Below are positions 33,117 through 40,846 of a stretch of DNA of 64,000 bases, piece by piece (the first letter of the stretch is position 1; each line of letters starts with the position of its first letter). Below the pieces are notes generated by a model that saw only the letters and a list, made by a program, of their open reading frames with translations, did not search any database and was not told the origin of the DNA. Source of the DNA: Actinomycetota bacterium (GTDB lineage Bacteria; Actinomycetota; Actinomycetes; Streptosporangiales; Streptosporangiaceae); assembly GCA_019240215.1 (NCBI GenBank), contig JAFAYQ010000048.1, forward strand, positions 1 through 64,000, in the 5' to 3' direction. The position numbers and the translations under genes are program-made.

Positions 33117-34826
33117 TCATTCGTGGACGTACTTGCCCGGGGCTTCGTAGAGCGCGGGGTAGGTGTCGCTGCCGGTCGGCGGCGGCTCGGTCAGCGGGCC
33201 GGAACTGCCGTCCGACCAGACCGCCCAGTCCTGCCACCAGGAGCCGTCGTGCCGGGTGGCCTTCTCCCGCCACTTGGCGGCCGACTTCGGGTGCTTTTTG
33301 CTGGTCAGGTACCAGCCCTTGGGACCCGGCGGGTTGACGATGCCGGCGATGTGGCCGCCGTTGGACAGCACGAACCGGACCGGCCCGGACACCAGGCTGG
33401 TGGTGGCGTAGGCCGACGTCCAGGGCACGATGTGGTCGTTCTCGGCCGCCACCACGTAGGCCGGGTGCTTGACGTCGCTGAGGTTCAGCCGCCGCCCGGC
33501 GATCTCAAGCCGTCCCCGCGCCAGGTTGTTCTCCATGTAGAAGTTGCGTAGGTAGAAGGCGTGCATGGCGGCCGGCATGCGGGTGTTGTCGGAGTTCCAG
33601 GCGAGGATGTCGAACGCGGGCGGGTCCTGGCCCATCAGCCAGTTGGCGGCCACGTAGCTGAAGATCAGGTCGTTGGCCCGCAGGATGTCGAACGTGCCGG
33701 CCATGGCGGTGGCCGACAGGCCACCTTCGCGCTGCATCTGCTGTTCCAGCCGCTGGACCGTCTCCGCGTCGGTGAACGCCCCCAGCACGCCCGGCTCGGA
33801 GTAGTCGAGCAGGGTGTTGAGCAGCGTGATCGTGCCGATGCGGTCATCACCGGAGGCGGCCAGCCAGGCGTCGGCGATCGCGGTCAGCGCCCCGCCCAGG
33901 CACAAGCCGACGATGTCGATCACCGGCGCCCCGGTGATGTCCTGGATGACGTCGAGCGCCTGCCGCGGCCCGTTGATTAAATAATCGTCCAGCGTGACCC
34001 CCGACATGTCGGGCGAGGGGTTCCGGTAGCTGATCGCGAACACGGTCCGCTGGTGCTGGACCGCCCACTCGACGAAGCTGCGGCCCGGCGCCAGGTCCAT
34101 CACGTAGTACTTGTTGATCCAGGGCGGGCTGCACAGCATCGGGGTGGCGTGGACCTGGCCGGTCTGCGAGGTGTACTGGATCAGCTCCATCAGCTCGTTG
34201 CGGAACACCACCTGCCCGGGCGTGCAGGCCAGGTTCTCCCCCAGCGTGAACCCGCTGGTGTCGACCTGGCGGGGACGGCCGTTGTTGTGCTGAAGATCGT
34301 TGATGAAGTTTCGCAGCCCCCGCACCACGCTGGCGCCGCCGGTCTCGAACGCGCGCTTGAGCGCGGCCGGGTTGGTGGGCAGGTAGTTGGTCGGCGCCAG
34401 CGCGTCCACCAGCAGGCCTGCGGTCAGCCGGGCCTTGGCCTCCTGGGTGGATTGCAGGCCCGACACCGTCACCAGCCGGTCCATGAACTCCGCGAACGCC
34501 TGGTGGGAGAGCCGCAGCGAATAGAACGCCGGGTTGTCAGCCCAGCTGCGGTCGGCGAACCGCTTGTCCCGCGGGTTCAGCGTCGCCGGGGCCGGGATCG
34601 GGTGGCCGATCCAGTTCGACAGCGAGGCGGCCGGGATCTGGGCCAGCGCGGCCGCGTAACGCAGCCAGGCCTCCCCCAGCTCGCCCGGATGGGCCAGCGC
34701 CCCGGTGAACACCTGGCCCAGAGCCCGGCCGAGCCCGGCCATGTCCACCTCGGCCAGCAGCCCGCTCTCGGGCCCGAGCAGGAAGGCGGCGTCCTGGGCC
34801 CGGTCCTGCGGCGTCTCGTCAGCCAT
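33117..34826 (-). CDS. phaC: Poly(3-hydroxyalkanoate) synthase, class I-like
   Basis: A 569-residue PHA synthase. The lipase-like box is VGLCLGGAL with catalytic Cys309; the aspartate is in VAAENDHIVPW and the histidine in LSNGGHIAGIVNPPG. The N-terminus carries FADRSWADNPAFYSLR and PTNYLPTNPAALKRAFETGG, the usual substrate-lid region. The CLGG box differs from the CSGG of the synthase at 22687-24390, suggesting different monomer preference. It is followed at once by the PEP-synthase-like gene. Confidence 0.94.
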   Translation of the reverse strand: MADETPQDRAQDAAFLLGPESGLLAEVDMAGLGRALGQVFTGALAHPGELGEAWLRYAAALAQIPAASLSNWIGHPIPAPATLNPRDKRFADRSWADNPAFYSLRLSHQAFAEFMDRLVTVSGLQSTQEAKARLTAGLLVDALAPTNYLPTNPAALKRAFETGGASVVRGLRNFINDLQHNNGRPRQVDTSGFTLGENLACTPGQVVFRNELMELIQYTSQTGQVHATPMLCSPPWINKYYVMDLAPGRSFVEWAVQHQRTVFAISYRNPSPDMSGVTLDDYLINGPRQALDVIQDITGAPVIDIVGLCLGGALTAIADAWLAASGDDRIGTITLLNTLLDYSEPGVLGAFTDAETVQRLEQQMQREGGLSATAMAGTFDILRANDLIFSYVAANWLMGQDPPAFDILAWNSDNTRMPAAMHAFYLRNFYMENNLARGRLEIAGRRLNLSDVKHPAYVVAAENDHIVPWTSAYATTSLVSGPVRFVLSNGGHIAGIVNPPGPKGWYLTSKKHPKSAAKWREKATRHDGSWWQDWAVWSDGSSGPLTEPPPTGSDTYPALYEAPGKYVHE

Positions 34827-34895
34827 GGAAACTCCCTTGTCCCACCACCCAGTAAAACTCCCGGCCGCGGACAGGTCGAGACGAAACCGCCCGGG

Positions 34896-35075
34896 TTATG
34901 ACCCGCCCACGAACCGATCCAGCAGTTCGCGGGTCTGGGCCCAGTTCTCGATGACCGGCAGCTCGCCGGTGACCTGGTAGCGCAGCGGCGTCAGCGGTAT
35001 GCCCAGGCTGTCGCGGCGGACGTCGGGCAGCGTGAACGCCAGCGCCCGCGGCATCGACGCGCTCGCCCGGGCCAC
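34896..35075 (-). CDS. Small ORF, probable gene remnant
   Basis: From GTG 35075 this frame gives a coherent 59-residue, protein-like sequence (ALAFTLPDVRRDSLGIPLTP; QVTGELPVIENWAQTRELLDRF). Upstream in the same frame is a CHFCLKVEVARAS segment preceded by a TGA at 35103-35105 and an ATG four codons before that. This reads like a short protein truncated by a stop codon. I do not recognise the family. It ends 69 bp upstream of phaC. The rest of the 34827-35191 gap holds only an inverted repeat at 35137-35168. Confidence 0.35.
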   Translation of the reverse strand: MARASASMPRALAFTLPDVRRDSLGIPLTPLRYQVTGELPVIENWAQTRELLDRFVGGS

Positions 35076-35136
35076 CTCGACCTTGAGGCAGAAGTGGCAC
35101 CATCACCGGGCCAGCATCGCCGACGGCGGAAGCCGG

Positions 35137-35168
35137 CAAGATTCGTGACCAAAATGCCGGCAATCTTG
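35137..35168. promoter_or_regulatory. Inverted repeat upstream of the MFS exporter
   Basis: CAAGATT (35137-35143) and AATCTTG (35162-35168) flank an 18-base AT-richer spacer, each accompanied by a direct GCCGGC. The pair lies 23 bp before the MFS start and could be an operator overlapping its promoter. Confidence 0.4.
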
Positions 35169-35191
35169 GTTACCGCTGGGCACGGCGGGGC

Positions 35192-36868
35192 ATGGGTGGG
35201 CTCATGTCGACGCGCGATGTGGCCGGGCGGCAGACCGCCCACGGCGGAGATGGCTCCCGGCTGACGGCGGGCACCCTCTGGACCGGGGCGCTGGCGATCG
35301 CGGTCGCCCAGCTGGCGCTGGCCATCCCGGCCGTGCTGCAGGGCCTGTTCCAGAAGGACCTGGTGCCGTCGTCGTCCCAGCTGACCTGGATCTCGGACGC
35401 CTTCCTGGTCCCGGTCACGCTGCTGGAGCTGACGTTCGGCGTGCTCGGTGACCTGTTCGGGCGCAAGCGGCTCATGATCATCGGCGGGCTGCTGCTGGCC
35501 GTCGGCCAGGGGGTGGCGCTGCTGACGCCGGGCGCCAGCACCTCGACCGGGTCGCGGATCGTGGTGCTGTGGATCGGCATGATCATCGCCGGGGCGGGCG
35601 CGGCCGCGATCATGCCCACCAGCCTGGCCATGGTCGCGGCCGGGACCCGCACCCCGCAGGCCCGCGCCCGGGCGGTCGCGATCTGGGCGGCGGCGCTGTC
35701 GGCCGGCAACATGCTGTCACCGGTCCTCGGCGGCTGGCTGGCCGGTTTCAAGTGGGGCAGCGACCCCAACGCCGCCTGGCGCTGGGCCCCGGTCGCGATC
35801 GGCCTGCTGGCGCTGGTCAGCGTGGCCGCCACCGCCCTGTTCGCGCAGAATTCGTCCTCGCCGGAGGGCCGCTCGCTGGACTGGGGCGGCCAGATCACGG
35901 TCGCCATCGCCCTGTTCTCGCTGATGTTCGGGGTGATCCAGGGGTCGACGGCGGGCTGGGCCAGCGCCGAGGTGATCATCGCCTTCGTGGTCGCGGCCGT
36001 GTTCCTGGTGCTGTTCGTGCTGGCCGAGAACCGGGCGGCCGCTCCCCTGCTGAACCTGGAGCTGTTCCGGAACCGGCCGTTCGCGATCGCGTCGGTCGCC
36101 ACCGTCATCGGCATGTTCTGCTTCCTCGGCACCGCCTACTCGACCAGCATCCGGCTGACCGCGATCCTGCTGTTCACGCCGCTGCACGCGGCGCTCGCGT
36201 TCGTGCTGTTCAACGGCATCGCGCTGCCGCTCATCCCGCTCACCTCGCACCTGCTGCACACCTACGACCCGCGCTGGACGATGGGAGCCGGGCTGATCCT
36301 GATGGGCGCCGGTGATCTGTGGACGGCGGCGGTGCCGGTGCCCTCGCAGGTCGGCCTGGGCCCGGTCATCGCCCCCTACATCCTGATCGGGATCGGGTTC
36401 GCGCTGGCGGTCTCGGCGATGACCGCGGTGCTCGTCGACTCGGTGCCGATCCACCTCGAAGGCATGGCCAGCGCGGCCACCAACATGCTGCGCGACTTCG
36501 GCTTCACGCTCGGGCCGGCCGTGATCGGCGCGGTCGCGCTCAGCCGGGCCGCGGCCGACATCCACGCCAAGGTGACCAGCAATCCGGCCTTGTCCAAGGC
36601 GCTGGCCGCCTTCAACGCGGCTCCCGCCCACGCCACCGGGGCCAAGGCGGCCGCGCTCAAGTCGGCGGTCGGCGCGGTGAACTCGGGCCCGCTGGGCGCC
36701 AACGCGATCCCCGATCCGCCCAACCCGATCAAGGACGTCGCGTTCCACGCGCTCGGCAGCGCCAACTCGGTCGGCTACGTCATCTGCGGCGTGGCCGGCC
36801 TGGTGGCGGCGGTGCTGGTGATCGCCACCCTCGGCCAGGGTCGGCCATACTGGACCGATGGCGGATGA
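35192..36868 (+). CDS. MFS transporter, DHA2 (14-segment) drug exporter-like
   Basis: A 558-residue polytopic protein with about 14 membrane segments. The family motifs are GVLGDLFGRKRLMIIGG (loop 2-3) and RARAVAIWAAALSAGNMLSPVLGGWLAG (motif C region). DHA2 members use proton antiport to export cationic drugs or metabolites. A long alanine-rich loop before the last segment (ATGAKAAALKSAVGAV) is typical of EmrB/SmvA-like actinobacterial members. ATG 35192 and ATG 35204 are both possible. Its stop lies 11 bp inside the XRE gene, coupling the two. Confidence 0.9.
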   Translation: MGGLMSTRDVAGRQTAHGGDGSRLTAGTLWTGALAIAVAQLALAIPAVLQGLFQKDLVPSSSQLTWISDAFLVPVTLLELTFGVLGDLFGRKRLMIIGGLLLAVGQGVALLTPGASTSTGSRIVVLWIGMIIAGAGAAAIMPTSLAMVAAGTRTPQARARAVAIWAAALSAGNMLSPVLGGWLAGFKWGSDPNAAWRWAPVAIGLLALVSVAATALFAQNSSSPEGRSLDWGGQITVAIALFSLMFGVIQGSTAGWASAEVIIAFVVAAVFLVLFVLAENRAAAPLLNLELFRNRPFAIASVATVIGMFCFLGTAYSTSIRLTAILLFTPLHAALAFVLFNGIALPLIPLTSHLLHTYDPRWTMGAGLILMGAGDLWTAAVPVPSQVGLGPVIAPYILIGIGFALAVSAMTAVLVDSVPIHLEGMASAATNMLRDFGFTLGPAVIGAVALSRAAADIHAKVTSNPALSKALAAFNAAPAHATGAKAAALKSAVGAVNSGPLGANAIPDPPNPIKDVAFHALGSANSVGYVICGVAGLVAAVLVIATLGQGRPYWTDGG

Positions 36869-37235
36869 GTCCCAATCTGACGGTCAGCTGGGGGCGCTGG
36901 GCAGCTATATCCGGGTCCAGCGGCAGCTGGCCGACCTGTCCCTGCGGCAGCTGGCCGACCTGACCAAGGTGTCCAACGCCTACCTGAGCCAGGTGGAAAG
37001 AGGCCTGCACCAGCCGTCGCTGCGGGTCCTGCGGTCGATCGCCGACGCCCTGAACCTGTCGGCTGACAGCCTGCTCGCACAGGCGGGTATGTCCGCCAGT
37101 AAAGGCGGCGACAACGGGCCGGGAGCTGGATCGCCGCCCAGTACCGAGTCAGCCATCCGCAACGACCCCGAGCTGGGCCCCGAGGAAAAGGAAACGCTGC
37201 TGCACGTGTACCGCAGCCTGCGCAAATCTCCCTGA
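36858..37235 (+). CDS. XRE-family regulator, probable phasin/PHA regulator
   Basis: A 125-residue protein with an N-terminal HTH (YIRVQRQLADLSLRQLADLTKVSNAYLSQVERG spans about residues 18-52) and PSLRVLRSIADALN, followed by an acidic, low-complexity tail. It is immediately upstream of the phasin gene, whose promoter carries an 8-bp inverted repeat over its -35 box. This order and small size fit a PHA-granule-responsive repressor by position (inference). It overlaps the MFS stop by 11 bases. Confidence 0.85.
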   Translation: MADESQSDGQLGALGSYIRVQRQLADLSLRQLADLTKVSNAYLSQVERGLHQPSLRVLRSIADALNLSADSLLAQAGMSASKGGDNGPGAGSPPSTESAIRNDPELGPEEKETLLHVYRSLRKSP

Positions 37236-37242
37236 CGCTTGG

Positions 37243-37267
37243 TATGTCAAACACTGCGCTTGACATA
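37243..37267. promoter_or_regulatory. Operator-like inverted repeat over the phasin -35 box
   Basis: TATGTCAA and TTGACATA are perfect 8-bp arms around a 9-base spacer. The right arm contains the -35 hexamer TTGACA, so a protein bound here would block the polymerase. The adjacent XRE protein is the natural candidate. Confidence 0.65.
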
Positions 37268-37288
37268 CACGGCAAGCGTGCGTACTAT
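37260..37288 (+). promoter_or_regulatory. Sigma-70-type promoter of the phasin gene
   Basis: TTGACA at 37260-37265, a 17-base spacer and TACTAT at 37283-37288 make a near-consensus promoter in an AT-rich patch. It lies 62 bp upstream of the phasin ATG, which has AGGAGAAGAGG as ribosome-binding site. Confidence 0.7.
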
Positions 37289-37349
37289 TTCAAGCATAAG
37301 AACCACACCACTACGGGATAGTACGCACTTCAGGAGAAGAGGACCCCTT

Positions 37350-37634
37350 ATGGCTACCGTTCAGGAGCAGTACGCCGAGCTGTTCAAGCAGGGCCAGGAC
37401 GCGGCGCTGGCCGCCCTGGAGACCTGGACCAGCGCGATCAAGCAGGCTGCCAGCCAGCTCCCGACCCCCTCGCTGGCCGGTCCCGAGCAGGCCATCGACC
37501 AGTTCTACGACTTCGCCGGCCAGGTGCTGAACGCTCAGCGCGACCTGGCCAAGCAGGTGCTGATCACCAGCACCGCCGCTGCCGACAAGGTCCGTGAAGG
37601 CGTCACCAAGGCCGCCCAGTCCCACCAGGGCTGA
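37350..37634 (+). CDS. phaP: Phasin family protein
   Basis: A 94-residue helical protein: EQYAELFKQGQDAALAALETWTSAI and QFYDFAGQVLNAQRDLAKQVL are the amphipathic phasin segments, followed by an Ala/Thr-rich tail. Phasins coat PHA granules and are usually very highly expressed, in line with the strong promoter at 37260-37288 and the stable hairpin terminator just downstream. Start ATG 37350 follows AGGAGAAGAGG. Confidence 0.88.
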   Translation: MATVQEQYAELFKQGQDAALAALETWTSAIKQAASQLPTPSLAGPEQAIDQFYDFAGQVLNAQRDLAKQVLITSTAAADKVREGVTKAAQSHQG

Positions 37635-37649
37635 CACGGTGCATTGACG

Positions 37650-37674
37650 AGGCCCGGCCGAGCGCCGGGCCTCG
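37650..37674 (+). terminator. Hairpin terminator after the phasin gene
   Basis: GAGGCCCGGC and GCCGGGCCTC form a perfect 10-bp stem with a CGAGC loop, 15 bp after the phasin stop. There is no U-run, as is common in actinomycetes. It may also moderate read-through into the 37714 gene. Confidence 0.7.
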
Positions 37675-37713
37675 CACGCGTCCGTTCACCGATCAGGAAG
37701 GGACATCTTCTTC

Positions 37714-38055
37714 ATGACACTGACCCAATTCCGCCGTGATCTCCTCGACTGGGCCGACCCGGTCTGGTGGGCCCGGCAGCAGCTCGACCTGATGACCGCC
37801 ACCACCGCCTACCTGACCCGGGTGACCGCGGCCCTGACCGGCGCGGCCGCGACCGTCCCGGCTGAGAGCGCTGCGGACGAGCCGCCGGTCGCGGGCTGGG
37901 ACGACTTGTCAGTCGCTTCGATCCGGGCCCGCCTCAGCCGCCTGAGCGAGACCGACCTGGTGACCCTGCAGGCCTACGAGCTGCACCACGCCGCCCGCCC
38001 CGACGTTCTGTCCATGCTCGCCAACCGCCTCGCCAAGCTCCGCCCCGCCAACTGA
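37714..38055 (+). CDS. Hypothetical phasin-associated protein
   Basis: A 113-residue protein with two parts: an amphipathic helical N-terminus (DWADPVWWARQQLDLMTATTAYL), and a C-terminal block with VASIRARLSRLSETDLVTLQAYE and RPDVLSMLANRLAKL, a pattern seen in small actinobacterial lipid-body or granule-associated proteins. Position directly after the phasin suggests a granule role (inference). No enzyme motif is visible. An AGGAAGGG lies upstream, at a slightly long distance. Confidence 0.65.
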   Translation: MTLTQFRRDLLDWADPVWWARQQLDLMTATTAYLTRVTAALTGAAATVPAESAADEPPVAGWDDLSVASIRARLSRLSETDLVTLQAYELHHAARPDVLSMLANRLAKLRPAN

Positions 38056-38156
38056 GACACCGGCGACCGGCCGACGGGGTGAGCGGGCGGGAACCGGAGC
38101 GGGGACCGGAGTACGGCGGGGTGCTGGCCGGTCACGGGAAATAGCGGTGAGGATGC

Positions 38157-39026
38157 TCAGGCATCCGTCTCGGTGGGCAGGGCGCTGGCGGTGGTGGTCC
38201 AGCTGGCCAGGAGGGTGAAGGCTTCGGCCGATCGGGAGCCGGGCTCGGCCAGGTAGGCGAAGATCTCCAGGCCGGGGTCGGCGGTGACCGCGAGGCGTTC
38301 GTAGCGCAGCGTGAGGTCGCCGACAATGGGGTGGCGGAACCGTTTCTCCGCTCGGCGGTGCAGGCGCACGTCGTGGGTGGCCCACAAGGCGGCGAACTCC
38401 TCGGATCGGGTGGACAGCTCGCCGACGAGGTCGGACAGGCCGCGGTCGAACGGGTCACGGCCGGCCTGGGCCCGGAGGGCGGCGACGCATTCGGCCGCCA
38501 TCCGGTTCCAGTCGGCGTGGAAGTCGCGGGCGCGCGGGTCGAGGTAGGTGAAACGGGCCAGGTTGGCGGGGGCCGCCGACTCGAACAGCGGCGCGAACAG
38601 GGCCCGGCCGAGGTGGTTGGCGGCCAGGATGTCCTGGCGGGCGTTGGCCACGAAGGCGGCGGCGCCGGTCATCGCCTCGATCATCCACCCGACACTCGGG
38701 CGCACCGTCGGCCAGGCTGGGCGGTGGCGCCGGCCGGTGGCGCGGTCCCGGGCGGCCCGGGCCAGGTCGAACAGGTGCGCCCGTTCGGCCTCGTCCAGGC
38801 GGAGGGCGCCCGCGATCGCCTCGAGGACACCCTCCGAAGCGCCCGCCAGGCGGCCGCGCTCGATCCGGTTGTAGTAGTCGACGCTCACCCCGGCCAGCGT
38901 CGCGACCTCCTCGCGCCGGAGGCCGGGGACCCGGCGGGGGCCGTAGGCGGTGAGGCCGGCCGCGGCGGGGGTGATCCGCCCGCGCCGCGACGTGAGGAAA
39001 TCCCGGATCTCATTCCTGGTGTCCAC
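38157..39026 (-). CDS. XRE-family regulator with MmyB-like ligand-binding domain
   Basis: A 289-residue regulator. An N-terminal HTH (RRVPGLRREEVATLAGVSVDYYNRIERGR, about 31-60) precedes an MmyB-like domain at about 105-265 (AAFVANARQDILAANHLGRAL; FHADWNRMAAECVAALR; RHPIVGDLTLRYERL). These proteins often repress a neighbouring or divergent oxidoreductase or cupin gene and bind fatty-acid-like ligands. It is divergent from the cupin gene at 39128. Confidence 0.9.
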   Translation of the reverse strand: MDTRNEIRDFLTSRRGRITPAAAGLTAYGPRRVPGLRREEVATLAGVSVDYYNRIERGRLAGASEGVLEAIAGALRLDEAERAHLFDLARAARDRATGRRHRPAWPTVRPSVGWMIEAMTGAAAFVANARQDILAANHLGRALFAPLFESAAPANLARFTYLDPRARDFHADWNRMAAECVAALRAQAGRDPFDRGLSDLVGELSTRSEEFAALWATHDVRLHRRAEKRFRHPIVGDLTLRYERLAVTADPGLEIFAYLAEPGSRSAEAFTLLASWTTTASALPTETDA

Positions 39027-39127
39027 CCACCGAGGCTAGATCGGCGGGCGGCGATGAGGGATGCCCTGCCAGTACCTGGAAAAGCTCGCCCTGCCAGCTG
39101 GACCGCAACCGGTGCTTGCGTGGAGAC

Positions 39128-39523
39128 ATGGAGATCATCAGGAACGGACTCGAGACTACGGCCGGCCCCGGCGACTGGTTCGCCGGCGGCGTCTACATCG
39201 ACGTCGTCAGCACGCCGTCGCCGACCTCACGGGTCATGGGCGGAATCGTCCACTTCGCGCCGGGCGCCCGCACGGCCTGGCACACTCATCCGGCCGGCCA
39301 GACCATCTTTGCCACCGAAGGGATCGGCCTGGCCCAGCGCGAGGGCGGGCCGGTCGAGGAAGTCCGTCCGGGCGACCGCGTCCACTTCGCGCCGGGCGAG
39401 AATCACTGGCACGGCGCCGCCCCCGGGCGCTTCCACACCCAGCTCGCCTACCAGGAGACCGACGACAGCGGCCGCCACACCACCTGGGGCCGCCACGTCA
39501 CCGACGAGGAGTATCCCGGCTGA
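39128..39523 (+). CDS. Small cupin-domain protein
   Basis: A 131-residue single cupin. The first metal motif is GARTAWHTHPAGQTIF and the second RPGDRVHFAPGENHWHGA, giving the usual His/His/Glu/His set with some substitution. The sequence (carboxymuconolactone/mandelonitrile-lyase-like cupin: VDVVSTPSP... GGIVHFAPG) fits stand-alone metal-dependent cupins in detoxification. ATG 39128 follows GTGGAG. It is divergent from the MmyB-type regulator, the probable controller. Confidence 0.85.
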   Translation: MEIIRNGLETTAGPGDWFAGGVYIDVVSTPSPTSRVMGGIVHFAPGARTAWHTHPAGQTIFATEGIGLAQREGGPVEEVRPGDRVHFAPGENHWHGAAPGRFHTQLAYQETDDSGRHTTWGRHVTDEEYPG

Positions 39524-39592
39524 GTGGGTGACCGGGGCCGGCCGGCGGCGTCGCGTGGATTTGGTATTGCGCTGAAACATGCAGGTCATACC

Positions 39593-40846
39593 ATGGGTCA
39601 GTCATTTTCAGATTCACGGGACGGGAGCGCGCATTTGACCGGAACTCGCGGCAGCCGGGTGACGATCGTCGGCGGCGGCGTCATGGGGCTGATGACGGCG
39701 TACTACGCGGCCCCGCTGGCCACCTCGGTCACGGTGATCGACAAGTCGCGGGTCGGTGATCCGGGGACCGCCTCGTTCGGGCTGACCCGGTCGGTCCGCA
39801 ACGACTATCTCGACCCGCAGTACTCGCGGCTGGCCTTCGAGGCCCGGCAGCTGTGGCTGGACCTGCAGGAACGGGCCGGGCAGCGGCTGCTGGTGGACTG
39901 CGGGTGCCTCAACCTGGTCAAGCAGAGCGTCACCCCCGACGTGGACGCCAGCTACGCGGTGCGCAGCTTCGCGGTGCTGGATGACCTCAAGCTGCCGCGC
40001 GAGGCGCTGCCGGGGCCCGCTTTGGCGCAGCGGTTCCCGCAGTTCGCGGCCGACGGCGGCTGGCTCGACGTCGACGCCGGGTTCGCCGACGTGGCCGCGG
40101 TGACGGCGATGCTGCGGTCGGTGCTGCCGGGCCGCGGGGTCGAGTTCCGCGAGGAAACCGAGGTCCGCGCGATCACCCGGTCCGATGACGGCTGGCAGCT
40201 GCAGACCAGCGGCCCGGCGGTCGAGTCCGACGTGCTGGTGATCACGGCCGGGCTCGGCACCAACGGGCTGCTGGAGCTGATCGACGGCTGTTCGGTCCGC
40301 TTCCCGCTCAGCCCGGACCGGCCGATGCAGTCCAAGTACTTCATCCCCGACCCCGCCGTCCGCGACCAGTACACCGAAGCAGCGCTGCCGGTCTTCGCCT
40401 ACCTGGACGTCGGCATCTACGGGCATCCGCTGTACGCGGGCAAGACGCCGGGGGTCAAGATCGGCTTCTACCATCCGCCGGACGCCACCGCGGTGCCGTC
40501 GGCGATCAAGTCGGTCGAGGATTTCGTGGCCGAGTGCATGCCCGGGCTGCGGGACGCCGAGACGATCGACGTGGCCGAGGCCAGCGGGGTCGACACCTGC
40601 TTCTACGACCTGGTCGGGGACGATGAGTTCATCCTCGGGCCGCTACCCGGTGACCGGAGCGCGGTCGGCGGGGCCTTCGTCGGCGTCGGCTGGCGGGGCA
40701 CCGGGTACAAGTTCGCGCCCTGGGTCGGCCGGGTGCTGGCCCAGCTGGCGGGGACCGAGGGCACCGTCTACGACATCAGCCGCTTCACGCCGGGCCGGTT
40801 CGCGCGCGGCAGCCAGACAGGAACGCTTACGGGAGGGACCACGTGA
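39593..40846 (+). CDS. FAD-dependent amine oxidase (sarcosine/N-methyltryptophan oxidase-like)
   Basis: A 417-residue flavoprotein with a Rossmann start (VTIVGGGVMGLMTAYYA), the DKSRVGDPGTASFGLTRSVR flavin segment, and the C-terminal FVGVGWRGTGYKFAPWVG. It resembles monomeric sarcosine oxidase and SolA. The bases GTGA join it to a homocysteine S-methyltransferase, so the pair probably handles an N-methylated amine such as sarcosine or betaine (inference). ATG 39593 is the likely start; a later TTG is possible. Confidence 0.82.
   Translation: MGQSFSDSRDGSAHLTGTRGSRVTIVGGGVMGLMTAYYAAPLATSVTVIDKSRVGDPGTASFGLTRSVRNDYLDPQYSRLAFEARQLWLDLQERAGQRLLVDCGCLNLVKQSVTPDVDASYAVRSFAVLDDLKLPREALPGPALAQRFPQFAADGGWLDVDAGFADVAAVTAMLRSVLPGRGVEFREETEVRAITRSDDGWQLQTSGPAVESDVLVITAGLGTNGLLELIDGCSVRFPLSPDRPMQSKYFIPDPAVRDQYTEAALPVFAYLDVGIYGHPLYAGKTPGVKIGFYHPPDATAVPSAIKSVEDFVAECMPGLRDAETIDVAEASGVDTCFYDLVGDDEFILGPLPGDRSAVGGAFVGVGWRGTGYKFAPWVGRVLAQLAGTEGTVYDISRFTPGRFARGSQTGTLTGGTT

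Noticed and set aside
35103-35105. TGA as a selenocysteine codon in the CHFC frame
   Set aside because: No SECIS-like hairpin or selenoprotein family match is visible, and no Sel genes are in the window.
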